Notes: generated by a model from the letters alone, not told the origin. Positions 50,342-59,362 are shown, numbered from the stretch's first letter. The stretch: DNA of 64,000 nt from Methylobacterium sp. FF17 (GCF_025813715.1 NZ_CP107534.1:1-64000), one strand, 5' to 3'. Program-made: numbers and translations.

Positions 50342-50608
50342 TTAAGTTTCGCTACTTGGCTTTTCTGATGAGCTAACAGCCGCTGATGGCGTCACAAAGA
50401 AGTCGAGCCTGAACAATATGAGTTCAGTGCCGTCGGTGACCTCCATCCGCCATTCTCTGCCGAGACTTTCTAGCCTTGCGCCTTCCTCAAGAAGTACGCC
50501 AGCATACCTGATAGCCTCTCGTCGCGCGAACATGTCGTCCGGCAACTCGACACCCTTTTTGTCGAGAAGGATCACGCCGTCATAGACGTTGAAGTGATAG
50601 CGAGGCAC
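50342..50608 (-). CDS. DUF6894-like protein, diverged
   Basis: An 88-residue protein with the family start (MPRYHFNVYDGVILLDKKGVELPDDMFARREAIRYAGVLL) and RLESLGREWRMEVTDGTELILFRLDF in the later strands. More diverged than the members at 32837 and 47473 (it lacks the WFVCSFEI segment). Function unknown. Confidence 0.7.
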   Translation of the reverse strand: MPRYHFNVYDGVILLDKKGVELPDDMFARREAIRYAGVLLEEGARLESLGREWRMEVTDGTELILFRLDFFVTPSAAVSSSEKPSSET

Positions 50609-50752
50609 GCGCCTCTCCCAGCTGTCGCAAGGCGGGAGCGCGAACCTCTCTCAGTCGCCGACGCCCCGATACCGTGGCCGGCAATTCCTAATCCTACTGA
50701 GAATGGCGCCTCCACGCAAATACACTTTGGGGTGGTATGCATAAGCGATATA

Positions 50753-51003
50753 ACCGCGATCCGAATGGCGCCGTGAGAAGCGCGCCGGCGGCGAGTACGC
50801 GCGGCCTGAGGTCGTCACGGCTCCGAGCAAGGCGAGCGGCTGCAACATCAAGGGCAACATCTCGGCCGGCGGCCAACGGATCTACCACCTGCCAGGCTCG
50901 CGGGACTACGAGCGCACCCGCGTCAACGACCGCGCCGGCGAGCGCATGTTCTGCTCCGAGGACGAGGCTAAGGCGGCCGGCTGGCGGGCAGCGCGGGGCT
51001 GAG
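50753..51003 (+). pseudogene. C-terminal fragment of a thermonuclease-family protein
   Basis: In a frame without a start codon, the C-terminal tail typical of bacterial thermonuclease-family proteins can be read: [20 protein letters not shown], then [33 protein letters not shown] to a TGA at 51003. An in-frame stop lies just upstream (TAA), and the nuclease domain itself is missing. The plus-strand frame covering the same bases is a shadow of this. Confidence 0.7.
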
Positions 51004-51092
51004 GGCACCGCACCCCATGAATGTTCGGCCAAAGAGCCCCTTCAGAGCTGACGTTTGGCACGCTTGCTCCCAGAACGGACAAACAGCATGAC

Positions 51093-51127
51093 GAAACCCG
51101 CCTCGGCCGAAGCCGGGCGGGTTTCTT
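51093..51127 (+). terminator. Factor-independent terminator
   Basis: GAAACCCGCC pairs with GGGCGGGTTTC around TCGGCCGAAGCC; TTTC follows. It could serve transcripts from either side. Confidence 0.6.
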
Positions 51128-51151
51128 AGGGGCCGGTCTCGGGACAGATCC

Positions 51152-51250
51152 TTACAGGCTTAGGAAGGCGTTCGCTGAGCCGACAACCGTGAAAGCGAGG
51201 CCGCCCGCGAAGGCCGCAGCCATCGCGTAGGAGAAGCCCTTCAACAGCAT
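51152..51250 (-). CDS. Very small hydrophobic protein
   Basis: A 32-residue minus-strand frame: MLLKGFSYAMAAAFAGGLAF, then TVVGSANAF and a stop. It has one hydrophobic helix and ANAF, which resembles a signal-peptidase site. A GGAGAGGGG ribosome site lies upstream. It is about 20 bases beyond the stop of the next gene upstream, so the two may be one transcript. Confidence 0.45.
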   Translation of the reverse strand: MLLKGFSYAMAAAFAGGLAFTVVGSANAFLSL

Positions 51251-51272
51251 CTGGTTATCCCCTCTCCGCCGC

Positions 51273-51539
51273 TTAGCAGCGGTTTCCGCCAGAGGTCTGG
51301 CCATACTGCTGGGTAGGGAAGCTCGGCTGGTTAGCGTTGCCTTCGGCGGCCGAACTCATCGGACATGAGCCGGGATTGCGGCCATAGGAGCGAGCGCTTC
51401 CGTTGAACGAGCCCGTAGTCTCGACATCATAGGGCGAAAAGGCGGTGTAGCGGGAGGGGCTGTCGTAAGCCATCGCGGACGAGATCGGGGCAACGCCAAG
51501 GACAAGGGCGGTGGCGAGAGCGGCGATACGGGTCTTCAT
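51273..51539 (-). CDS. Small secreted protein
   Basis: An 88-residue protein with a signal peptide (IAALATALVLGVAPISSAMA, cleaved before YDSPS). The mature part is Ser/Gly/Asn/Gln-rich with two Cys (SCPMS and the last residue). AAGGAGCTAG precedes the ATG. Such proteins are numerous in this window. Function unknown. Confidence 0.65.
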   Translation of the reverse strand: MKTRIAALATALVLGVAPISSAMAYDSPSRYTAFSPYDVETTGSFNGSARSYGRNPGSCPMSSAAEGNANQPSFPTQQYGQTSGGNRC

Positions 51540-51815
51540 AAAAGCTTACTAGCTCCTTTACAGTACGAACCGGGTAGTTGGCTCGTTTCTCTCTGTATGA
51601 AGCTAAGATAGGGTGCCGATATCATTCTTGACGTGCCGCTGGACACGTGGAGAGCCGGATTAAAGAATGGGTCTCGACGGCAGTTCGTTAGAAAGCTGAC
51701 TAGGAGCTTAGGTGCAGATTATTCAAGCCTTTGGCCTGATGAGAGATATACCAGAGACAGTACCTGTGTTGCGAGCGATCGTGGTTCCGGTATGCGACCG
51801 GCAGTCCAACGCAAC

Positions 51816-52043
51816 AGTTGCCTACCAGAACCCGCTCCCCGCGTGATCCTTGAAGACGTTGGCGCGACGGATGTACCCGACCACCGTCCTCGGATCGCGA
51901 TGGCCTGACTGGTCCATGATCCGCGCCAGATCCGCGCCGCGCTCGGCCGCCGTCGTGATGTAGCCAGCCCGCAGCGAGTGTGCCCCGAAGGTTGAGGCGT
52001 CGAGGCCGGCGGCCTTCGCATACCCCTTGATGATGTCGCCCAC
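51816..52043 (-). pseudogene. Tyrosine recombinase C-terminal fragment
   Basis: The C-terminal 73 residues of a phage-type integrase: [45 protein letters not shown] and [19 protein letters not shown]. These include the H-x-L-R and H/W-region boxes and the Tyr of VVGYIRR. The N-terminal two thirds are missing. A fragment with the middle part of a similar integrase lies at 60829. Confidence 0.75.
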
Positions 52044-52233
52044 CGCCTGGGGTGTGAGGCAAGGCGTGTGCTGCAGCCTTAATAGCTGGGAGCTGGTGGT
52101 GCGTCCTCCTTCGAGCGGGAAAGGCCGGTTTGAGCCGCAGCTGCTGGTGACGCCGTGTGAGGTGCGCGGATCTTGCGAATGGTTGAGGCGGTTCGCGACC
52201 CTAGATGCAACGACCTACAAGCGAGGAAAAACG

Positions 52234-52470
52234 ATGGCTCAAACCGACACGGATGCCTCGGCAAAGATTACCGCCGCTATGTTCGCGCAGCTGCTGAACA
52301 AGCTGACTGAGAAGGGCGTTCTCGACAAAACCGATGTCGAGCAGATGATGGCGGAAGCCACCAAGACGCTTCATAGCCCTTCTGGTTCGGACGCCTTCGC
52401 GGGGCTCGCTGAGCGGCACGAAGGCGAAATAGGTGATCAGCAACAGCAGACCATCACGCCTGGTAGGTAG
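52234..52470 (+). CDS. Small hypothetical protein
   Basis: A 78-residue protein: MAQTDTDASAKITAAMFAQL, LNKLTEKGVLDKTDVEQMM, then a polar end. GCGAGGAAAA precedes the ATG. The helical LxxLLxxLTEKG segment suggests a small helical protein. Function unknown. The frame upstream of this ATG is not protein-like. Confidence 0.55.
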   Translation: MAQTDTDASAKITAAMFAQLLNKLTEKGVLDKTDVEQMMAEATKTLHSPSGSDAFAGLAERHEGEIGDQQQQTITPGR

Positions 52471-52512
52471 CGCTCTTTCCATACGCCGGGGACACGGACC
52501 AATAACGTCAGC

Positions 52513-52595
52513 AAAACGATCGGATATCCCACACATCGATCAGGTTGCTGTCGACCCTTCACAGATCCTCGGAAAGTCCGCTCGGAGCAGCTTGG
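52513..52595 (+). repeat. 84-base repeat, copy 2
   Basis: Matches 32672-32755. CGGATATCCC replaces the palindrome CGGATATCCG. No conserved frame covers both copies. Confidence 0.6.
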
Positions 52596-52733
52596 GAAAA
52601 GGATGACCTGCGTCAGGGTTGGGCCGGGACTTGCCCGTCCACTTTACGACCGAGCTGGGCGGCCCCCTGCCGGTCCGCTTCCGGGATGGATCGCCAGAAA
52701 GCCGGCCGTTCCCGGAAGGGTCTGCTCGCTGAG

Positions 52734-54119
52734 CTATTGCGTCAACTGCGTGTCCGCGGAACTCGGGCCGACGCCATTCGGTACGGGTACGTCGGTCGAA
52801 CCATAGCGAGCGTTCAGGACTAGGTCCGGTCCATCGTAGAGGTTGATCATCCGAGCGATGATGACCGTGTAAGCCGATTGATCCGCGACCGGCTTCTTCG
52901 AGTCGATGATCAGACGCCCGACCGGCAGGTAGATCGTCCCGAGCAGGGTACGTGCATTGTCGCTGATGATGCGGTACTCGCGCAGCGCTGTGATGGCCCC
53001 TGGTGCAGGTTTGGCTTTGCCCTTTCCGCTGGGAGGAAGCAGCGAAACAGGGGCCGGCGGTGCAAGGCGGTCCTCGAAGAACAGGAGGCCTGCCATGATG
53101 CCGTCCTTGGGAGCCGTGAGGCTGACTACACTCTTTTCATCGAACAGCAGCCCACCGCGAGCCCCGGTGAAGTAGAAGCCCGTGTAGCTCCCTGTGAGGC
53201 TGGCGTTCTTATCCACGACCAGGGGGCCGTCCTGCATGATGTAGATGCCGGGTCGCAGGCTCACCTGGGCGCCCTTCGTAATGTGCAAACCTCCGCAATA
53301 GGTGCCGGGTGAGAGGGTTGCGAAGCCGCTGACGATGTTCACGCCATATGCCGGATCATCGATGCCATCGACGTACTTCTTGGGATTGGTGAAGAACCCC
53401 AGATCGACGCAGGACTCGGGGGTCGGACCCTGCCGGTCGATAAGCGGATCGCGCAACGGGGGGCAGTTGAGGGCCGGCGGCGGGATGAAGATGGTGCTTG
53501 AGCCGGAGTAGCCGCCCGCTGTGCAGGTCGAGAGGGCTTTGGCAACAGCCGCGTTCTCGCCCTCGATACCGGCGGGGCTGACCGAGTTCGAGTAGAGCGA
53601 GCAATCGGTAGCGGTGACCCGAGCAGCAGTCTCAAGGTGGAAAGCGCCCTGAGCCAACGGATCGAGCGCCAGCAGGCAGAGCCGCGTCGTCCCGGCGAGC
53701 TTGGCTGTCGAGTGCACCGAGATGTCGATGTTGGGTATATTGAGGAGCTTACCGAAGGAGAGCGGTACGGTCTCCGACACCGTCACCTCCACACCGGTAT
53801 GGCTGCCGATGACCGCAGCCATCACCCGAGGGGTGGTTCCACTGCTGTCGCGCGCCTGCGCCTGTGCCGTTGCCTGGGCCGTGCGGATCGCGGCTGCATC
53901 GTCGGCATTTGCGAGCTTGAACTGGTTGACGCCCGCGATGCTGGCACTGTCGGCTGCGCGTTGAAGCTCGGTGCGCCGCTTGACGAGACTGGCGAACTCC
54001 ATAGCGGCGGCGCTCAGCCCCATGAGAACGGGCATCATCAGTGCGAAGAGCACGAGCACACCGCCATTCTCGTGGCGACGTAATCGCGTGACTAACTTGA
54101 TGGCCCGGGACACTTCCAT
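52734..54119 (-). CDS. TadG-family pilus assembly protein
   Basis: A 461-residue protein of the TadE/TadG group. A short cytoplasmic start (RLRRHENGGVLVLFALMMPVLMGLSAAAMEFASLV) carries one transmembrane helix and the prepilin-like stretch. ELQRAADSASIAGVNQF is the typical TadG segment after the helix. The long periplasmic part (about 130-461) is beta-rich (GTYCGGLHITKGAQVSLRPGIYIMQDGPLVVDKN). TadG helps build Flp/Tad pili used for attachment. No other tad gene is in the window, so this is an orphan or serves a chromosomal system. Confidence 0.85.
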   Translation of the reverse strand: MEVSRAIKLVTRLRRHENGGVLVLFALMMPVLMGLSAAAMEFASLVKRRTELQRAADSASIAGVNQFKLANADDAAAIRTAQATAQAQARDSSGTTPRVMAAVIGSHTGVEVTVSETVPLSFGKLLNIPNIDISVHSTAKLAGTTRLCLLALDPLAQGAFHLETAARVTATDCSLYSNSVSPAGIEGENAAVAKALSTCTAGGYSGSSTIFIPPPALNCPPLRDPLIDRQGPTPESCVDLGFFTNPKKYVDGIDDPAYGVNIVSGFATLSPGTYCGGLHITKGAQVSLRPGIYIMQDGPLVVDKNASLTGSYTGFYFTGARGGLLFDEKSVVSLTAPKDGIMAGLLFFEDRLAPPAPVSLLPPSGKGKAKPAPGAITALREYRIISDNARTLLGTIYLPVGRLIIDSKKPVADQSAYTVIIARMINLYDGPDLVLNARYGSTDVPVPNGVGPSSADTQLTQ

Positions 54120-54162
54120 ACAGCAGAGCTAGCCGGCAAACGTACCCGACTGCTGAACTTGT

Positions 54163-54582
54163 TTGCCGAAATCTCGCGTTTGTGCGCGAACGGTTAAGGC
54201 GAAGCTCGATTGGTTGTGCGCGAAATTGCTTGCGGAGGCGTTGGGGGCACATCGCGCCTATGACCTGGGCGTGCATGCAGCAATCGACGCCGCGCGGATT
54301 GGCGCCATCACCATTGAGTGTGCCGATGACGCCGGCAGCTTCCGCAAGCGCATCAGGGCCGAAGCGCTCGTTGCCTTCGCAGAGGCCGCCGAAGGGCTAA
54401 AGCTCGCCCAGGTGGAGCATCCGGTGCATATCATCATGCGGGAGATCAGCGCCGATCCGGCCCCGTCAGGAGAGGCCGAGTGCCCATTCTGCGCCAGTTG
54501 CCTCAAATGGGTCCAGGACAGCAGCAATGGGCATGTTCACGCACAGTGTGTGACCTCTGGTTGTCTCTGCATCATGCCGTGA
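54163..54582 (+). CDS. Hypothetical protein
   Basis: A 139-residue frame starting at TTG: PKSRVCARTVKAKLDWLCAKLLAEAL. The middle is a helix-rich stretch (DDAGSFRKRIRAEALVAFAEAAEGLKLAQVEHP), followed by a Cys-rich end (ECPFCASCLKWVQDSSNGHVHAQC) resembling a zinc ribbon with C-x2-C. The end is close to the integrase remnant and may be altered. Function unknown. Confidence 0.45.
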   Translation: MPKSRVCARTVKAKLDWLCAKLLAEALGAHRAYDLGVHAAIDAARIGAITIECADDAGSFRKRIRAEALVAFAEAAEGLKLAQVEHPVHIIMREISADPAPSGEAECPFCASCLKWVQDSSNGHVHAQCVTSGCLCIMP

Positions 54583-54586
54583 TCCG

Positions 54587-54655
54587 CATTGTTTCGGCGC
54601 TGGGCCAAGGGACGGTACGCCCTGGCCCTGGTGCGCAACGGCACAATGCCTATTC
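54587..54655 (-). pseudogene. Integrase remnant at the left edge of cassette copy 1
   Basis: Minus-strand reading GIVPLRTRARAYRPLAQ matches GIVPLRTKAKAYHRLARP in the integrase piece at 60829. The cassette with the secreted protein follows at the same distance in both places. Confidence 0.65.
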
Positions 54656-54736
54656 GACAGGCATATGGTTATGGACTGAGCAATGACACTCAATCGTCTG
54701 CCTTGATGTGTAGCATAAAAGGTATCAAGGATAATC

Positions 54737-55039
54737 ATGCTGGCTGGGAAACTTGCAATTTGTACCCTAATTGTAGGCACCCTCATGGCTGGCCCGGCGA
54801 TGGCTCAAAAAGCAGGTGCTAAGAAAAACAAACGTCATGTGACGCGGATAGAGACGGTTCAGCCCAAGTCCATGCGCAGCGAAGCCGATCGTCAACGCGA
54901 TCCCCTTGGCATCATACAGCGGCAGGGGGTGAGCAGCCTGTATGGCGGAATGGGCAATATGGGTGGGGGTTCCGGCCGGAGTGCGAACACCGGGGTCGGC
55001 CTGGGAGCCCATGGCAACAGCCAGGGACCTCGGTTCTAG
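54737..55039 (+). CDS. Small secreted protein, duplicated cassette (copy 1, gene 1)
   Basis: A 100-residue protein with a signal peptide (ICTLIVGTLMAGPAMA, cleaved before QKAG). The mature part is basic then Gly-rich: KKNKRHVTRIETVQPKSM, IIQRQGVSSLYGGMGNMGGGSGRSANTG. The end (GVSSLYGG...NSQGPRF) is identical to copy 2 at 61185. The function is unknown; the Gly-rich tail could be surface-exposed. Confidence 0.65.
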   Translation: MLAGKLAICTLIVGTLMAGPAMAQKAGAKKNKRHVTRIETVQPKSMRSEADRQRDPLGIIQRQGVSSLYGGMGNMGGGSGRSANTGVGLGAHGNSQGPRF

Positions 55040-55088
55040 CACACCTGTAATGGCATCCTCGCTGCGCGCGAGAAGAGGGGCGACTCTC

Positions 55089-55364
55089 ATGATTTGGGCA
55101 ACGAGAATTATAGACGCCGGCGAGGATGCTTACCTGCGGGAACTATTCTGCATGCAGCGAGCTGTAATGGGTAACCCTCAGTACATGATGCTAGTTCGGG
55201 TTCATCTAGCGGATGCTAGGCAGCAGTTGTATGTCCGAATGTACGATTATGACCTCATGCCTTCGTACTATGGGTTTGCGAGGATCAGCCACAAGGAGTT
55301 ACCTCCAGCTCCCGAACTTCTCGAAGGCGACACTAATGCGTTTCAAGAAGTATTCCAGTCGTAG
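55089..55364 (+). CDS. Hypothetical protein, duplicated cassette (copy 1, gene 2)
   Basis: A 91-residue protein: MIWATRIIDAGEDAYLRELFCMQRAVMGNPQYMMLVRVHLADARQQLYVRMYDYDLMPSYYGFARISHKELPPAPELLEGD. It is about 80% identical to the one at 61537. ATG follows CTCTC; the frame before it overlaps the previous gene. An alpha/beta pattern without Cys pairs. Function unknown. Confidence 0.65.
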   Translation: MIWATRIIDAGEDAYLRELFCMQRAVMGNPQYMMLVRVHLADARQQLYVRMYDYDLMPSYYGFARISHKELPPAPELLEGDTNAFQEVFQS

Positions 55365-55374
55365 GGTGATTAAA

Positions 55375-55470
55375 TTCAACGTGGTATTGCTTGAGCTAAT
55401 CAATATGGTCAGTAAGTCTGAGTTTATTCATGAAGCTGACCGCGGTCTTCTCGTATCGATCGGAAGCTCC
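55375..55470 (-). pseudogene. IS5 transposase remnant after cassette copy 1
   Basis: Minus-strand TACGAGAAGACCGCGGTCAG and the following bases match the 3' part of the IS5 transposase at 30718 (RYEKTAVSFM region). Only about 45 bases are well conserved. Cassette copy 2 has a better-preserved remnant at the same place. Confidence 0.55.
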
Positions 55471-55576
55471 AGCTTAGATCATTGTGTGTAACTCAGCATC
55501 ACTCCCCTGCCTCAGAGAGCGGAAAACGCCAGCCCAGCTGATCCGTTCAAGTGACAACGGGTCCTAACTGGGACCG

Positions 55577-55903
55577 ATGACGAAAGCAGGAAAGATCATC
55601 CTCGGTGTTATCGCTTTGGTTAGTGTCGCATCCGCAATTTTCGCGGGTATCAAAGTCGTCACAAAGGAACTTTCGCCGCGGAAAACGTACGCCTGTGATT
55701 TCCGGCTGATCAGTTGGGCGATATGCGACCTACCTATGGCCGCGCATACGATCCGTGGTTCGATGTCATTTGCTGAAGCTGATCAGACCGCGCGCGCAGC
55801 ACGCCGTGATCGCATCATTGCGTGTGAGCATGAACGGACGAAGCGAAGACTCAGCGGTGAACCAGAGCGCAAATCGAAATGTTGGGATAAGAGTAACTAT
55901 TGA
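55577..55903 (+). CDS. Hypothetical membrane protein
   Basis: A 108-residue protein with an N-terminal membrane helix (IILGVIALVSVASAIFAGIKVV). The exterior part has two Cys (YACDFRLISWAICDLP) and a charged helical end (ADQTARAARRDRIIACEHERTKRRL). A signal anchor with the rest in the periplasm is likely. No family recognised. Confidence 0.5.
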   Translation: MTKAGKIILGVIALVSVASAIFAGIKVVTKELSPRKTYACDFRLISWAICDLPMAAHTIRGSMSFAEADQTARAARRDRIIACEHERTKRRLSGEPERKSKCWDKSNY

Positions 55904-56027
55904 TTCTGCTCGGCGCATCCTACCGATGGTTCATGGCTGTTCTTTTTGTGATAAGAACAGTCATGATTATGAAAGCGCTAGACCATGCTTGGTCAAGTAA
56001 ACGCTTTCGAGAATGGTTAGAGCAGCA

Positions 56028-56099
56028 ACCCGGTCGGGCGCTTCAACGGCTCCCGCAGCAAGGCTACGCTGGCCCTGGAAGCCATCTTCGACGGTGAAG
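56028..56099 (+). pseudogene. DUF5681 gene fragment
   Basis: The frame reads NPVGRFNGSRSKATLALEAIFDGEDVDV, the signature start of DUF5681 proteins (GNPxGRxxGSRxKATLALEALLDGE). The rest of the gene is missing. Confidence 0.55.
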
Positions 56100-56120
56100 A
56101 TGTCGACGTGGGGGTGGCCC

Positions 56121-57404
56121 CTATGCGGTATTCACACGTGTCGCCAGCACCTTATCGATACGGCGGCCATCCATATCCACCACCTCAAACCGCCAATTCA
56201 GGATCATGACGATGTCGCCGGTGACCGGCAGCCGTTCTAACCCCGCGATCACCAAGCCTCCTACCGTCTCGTAGTGTCGGCGCTCCGGTAGGGTCAGGCC
56301 AATTAGGTCAGCCATCTCGTCGGCTGGCATCGCGCCTGCAAGCAGCCATGAGCCGTCCTCGCGTTGCACGGCGTCTGGATCTGCTCCGTCCTCATCGGAC
56401 CGGAATGCACCCGCGATGACGTCGAGGATATCGGCGGGCGTGACCACTCCCTCGAAGTGGCCGTACTCGTCATGGACCAGTGCCATAGGCATCTCGGCCT
56501 CGCGCAAAAGGCTTAACGCGTCGAGTGCGCCGATCCCGTCAGGGATTATGCTGACCTGATGGACATGTTCGCGAAGCCTGATCGGATCGCCCCTGAAGAG
56601 GACTGGAACCAGATCACGCACCTGAACAACGCCGATCATGTTGTCCGGACTGCCTTGGCCGACAGGCAGGCGCGCATGTCCGGCTGACATCAGGGCCGCG
56701 CGGATCTTGGTGTCGTCCTGATCAAGATCAATCCATTCGATATCCGTGCGGGGGGTCATCACACCCCGCACCACGCGGTCGCCAAGCCGTAACACCCCGG
56801 CGATCATCCGGCGCTCGTCCGTCTCGATGACACCGGCCGTCTCGGCCTCGGCCATAACAGTGCGGATCTCCTCCTCGGTGATCGCGCTAGTGGTTTCGGT
56901 ACTCTGCCCGAAGAGGCGAAAGATCAGTTTCGTCGAGCTATCGAGCAATCCGACCACCGGTCCGGCCACCCGTGAGACCACCGTCATCGTCGGCGCGACC
57001 AAACAGGCTATCCCCTCCGCATTCCGAAGGGCGAGGTTCTTGGGCACGAGTTCGCCGATGACGACCGACAGGTAGGTGATCACAGCGATTACCAAGCCGT
57101 AGCCGAGAGGTTCGGCAACGGCCTCAGAAAGCCCCTGGGCGAGCAGGATGTTGGTCAGCCGCTGGCCGAGTGCGGCACCCGAGAAGGCGCCTGCAAGCAC
57201 GCCGATCAGGGTGATGCCGATTTGGACCGTGGAGAGAAAGCGTCCCGGGTCCTCCGCCAGTTTGAGAGCGGCTTGCGCGCCTGTCCGGCGCTGATCGGCC
57301 ATGACCTGCAGCCGTGCCTTGCGGGCTGAGACCAGGGCAAGTTCGGACAAGGAAAACACGCCGTTCAGGGCGATCAGAAAAAGTGCAACGCTGAGTTCGA
57401 ACAC
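56121..57404 (-). CDS. CNNM/CorC-type protein with CBS domains (hemolysin family)
   Basis: A 427-residue membrane protein starting at GTG. The N-terminal CNNM transmembrane domain (about 1-185) has NGVFSLSELALVSARKARLQ and LLAGAFSG-type helices with GELVPKNLALRNAEG. Two CBS domains (about 205-325) contain VRGVMTPRTDIEWI and ALVHDEYGHFEGVVTPADILDVI. A CorC/HlyC domain (about 345-425) closes with GLVIAGLERLPVTGD. The family handles Mg2+ or Co2+ efflux and stress; hemolysin is a legacy name. The two stacked genes downstream (57555) and this one converge on a short gap. Confidence 0.93.
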   Translation of the reverse strand: MFELSVALFLIALNGVFSLSELALVSARKARLQVMADQRRTGAQAALKLAEDPGRFLSTVQIGITLIGVLAGAFSGAALGQRLTNILLAQGLSEAVAEPLGYGLVIAVITYLSVVIGELVPKNLALRNAEGIACLVAPTMTVVSRVAGPVVGLLDSSTKLIFRLFGQSTETTSAITEEEIRTVMAEAETAGVIETDERRMIAGVLRLGDRVVRGVMTPRTDIEWIDLDQDDTKIRAALMSAGHARLPVGQGSPDNMIGVVQVRDLVPVLFRGDPIRLREHVHQVSIIPDGIGALDALSLLREAEMPMALVHDEYGHFEGVVTPADILDVIAGAFRSDEDGADPDAVQREDGSWLLAGAMPADEMADLIGLTLPERRHYETVGGLVIAGLERLPVTGDIVMILNWRFEVVDMDGRRIDKVLATRVNTA

Positions 57405-57554
57405 GGCCTACCGGGGGTGAGATTGGTGATGGACAAGCTGGTGAGGTACGTTCCAGCCGGCAGTTTGCCCGACAAGAATCTGTGCGACTTGGGAATAGGG
57501 AGGACGAGGCTTCGCGAACGGCGTTCCGGGTTTTGCGCTTTCGATGATCACCGC

Positions 57555-58430
57555 TCAGAAACGGTGCGTTATGCCGATGTAAGGATTGATCGCCGGCGTT
57601 TCTCGATCGAGACCAAAGTATACCGCTCCATCGATCTGAGTGTTTTCAAACACCCTCCAGCTTAAGCTGAGGTCAACGCTGGAGCTGCTGTAATATGCTA
57701 TCTCCCTCCACATGTAGGTAGAGAACTCGAAGCCTGCGGTCACGGTGTCCGAGATGGCGTAGCTCAGCTGTGCGGCAACGCCATAGTGGCCACGATACCC
57801 GGTGCCAAGATCGTTCCGCAGAAGGCTGAAGTGCGGTTGCACCGTCAGGTGCCAGTCCGGCAAGCCGATCGTCGTCGTGAACGGCATGTCGAGACTGGCT
57901 TCGATATGCTCCGGCCCGATGCCCCTCGACGCGGTTGGAAGCCGGGCCGCGGCAACCAGCGCCAACGACTGCTCGCCGCCATCATTGCCGAAGATATTAA
58001 TCTTCGACGCGATGAACGACGTTCCAAGGCCACGAAACGTCTCGCCGGTCACCTCCTCCGTCACCCCCTGCTTTAGCCGGGTGAAGACGTTCGCGCCGAT
58101 CTGGATCTCGGCATTGTCCGTGATGCCGAACCTTAGGACAGGCGAGCCCAGGCTGAAGGTCCTGGTACGCTCGGACTTGTCGAAAATCAGGTTCGCGAAG
58201 TCAGACTCGATCTGGAAGCGTCCGACGTCGATTGTCGTGGTCGAGTACGTTTTGTTGGGCCGGTCCGCCGAGAAGGGCCTGAGCAGATCGTCCGGCACGG
58301 GGTTGAGGATCGAGTACGGAGCGGTGAACCTACCTTCGGCTGCAGCCTCGGCAATGAGGCCGCCCAGCGCGACGGCGCCGATACCAACCCAACCGAAGGG
58401 GCCGCTCGGCTTGAACGAACCGGGTGTCAT
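57555..58430 (-). CDS. Outer-membrane protein of the phenol-degradation MetA-like family
   Basis: A 291-residue protein with a signal peptide (IGAVALGGLIAEAAA) and a beta-barrel pattern of short alternating strands ending in Phe (NPYIGITHRF). Segments include ADRPNKTYSTTTIDVGRFQIESDFAN and FGITDNAEIQIGANVFTRLK, and the C-terminal strand GAVYFGLDRETPAINPYIGITHRF has the barrel ending. It matches the pfam family called MetA-pathway of phenol degradation, whose substrates are unknown. Start codon ATG. Confidence 0.75.
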   Translation of the reverse strand: MTPGSFKPSGPFGWVGIGAVALGGLIAEAAAEGRFTAPYSILNPVPDDLLRPFSADRPNKTYSTTTIDVGRFQIESDFANLIFDKSERTRTFSLGSPVLRFGITDNAEIQIGANVFTRLKQGVTEEVTGETFRGLGTSFIASKINIFGNDGGEQSLALVAAARLPTASRGIGPEHIEASLDMPFTTTIGLPDWHLTVQPHFSLLRNDLGTGYRGHYGVAAQLSYAISDTVTAGFEFSTYMWREIAYYSSSSVDLSLSWRVFENTQIDGAVYFGLDRETPAINPYIGITHRF

Positions 58431-58621
58431 TGGGTCCTTGGCTTGCTCGATGGATCAGTAAATACATTATCCTAACATGGACCTGGGGGTACCTTCGTGA
58501 CAAAAAATTGCGCTCGCTGCTGTCTGCGAGGCTGTCGCGGAGACCCGTTCATCGTCTCGCATTGGGTACTGGCCAACCCATGCGGGCGCAGATGATAGCT
58601 TTCAGGCTCTCGATGGGTCCG

Positions 58622-58942
58622 ATGCGAACTCCAGGAGGCGCCAGCCTGGCTGCCGCATTCCTGCTTCTAGGTAGCTGCAGCGACGCCTTCGCGAACGTGA
58701 TGTGTGAGCCCTATCTGCGCATGCACGGGATGCTGCGGCGTGCGCAGGCACAGTGTGCGTTCACGCAATTCAATCCTGAAATCGTGGATACGGCGCGGCA
58801 ATGCTACGAACGCATCGGTTCAGAGCTTGGTGCAGAAGCGATCCGTGCAGGTGCCGGGGAATTTGATCAGCTCGCATCAGTGCGGGGTCAGGCAGCGACC
58901 TGCTCCCTGATCGAACGCCAGTTCCCGATGGTAATTCGCTAA
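58622..58942 (+). CDS. Small secreted protein with conserved Cys
   Basis: A 106-residue protein starting MRTPGGASLAAAFLLLGSC, with a signal peptide or lipoprotein-like start (LLLGSC-SDAFA). The mature part has five Cys (MCEPYL, QCAFT, QCYERI, TCSLI) and helical pattern. The Cys in LLGSC could be a lipobox, though the signal peptidase I site (AFA) is also good. The frame upstream to 58424 is not supported. Confidence 0.5.
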   Translation: MRTPGGASLAAAFLLLGSCSDAFANVMCEPYLRMHGMLRRAQAQCAFTQFNPEIVDTARQCYERIGSELGAEAIRAGAGEFDQLASVRGQAATCSLIERQFPMVIR

Positions 58943-59362
58943 ATATCATCAAAAGGATCTGACCGAGAACGAGAACTCATCAGCCTAGGCTGACAAGCTC
59001 GCTGCCTGATCGACTCCTTCCTCTTCACGGATGCTGTCGGCCAACGAGTCCTGCCAAACCTCGGCAGAGCTTTCTTGGGTCCTTCTACAGAAGCGTTGGG
59101 GTTAAATCTCACGACCATAAGGCTCGCATAACATCCCCACGAGCGAAGCTAGCTGGAGAGTAGATCCTGCCTGTGACATCTTGTCATCAGAGTAGAGCCT
59201 GCTCCCGAAGTATCACCCAACTGCCTAGGGGATGATTTAATCCGGATCTTGGCGTGCCTCCAGGCACGTCACGGCAGAACATCACGACCTATATCAATCG
59301 TATGCAGGAAAATGAAAGCGATCAGACGCTTACATTCTGCCTAATTAGAGAAGGCACATGAA
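58943..59362. other. Intergenic region, no gene seen
   Basis: About 420 bases. No frame has ribosome-site support or family-like sequence. Contains no strong dyad. Confidence 0.35.
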
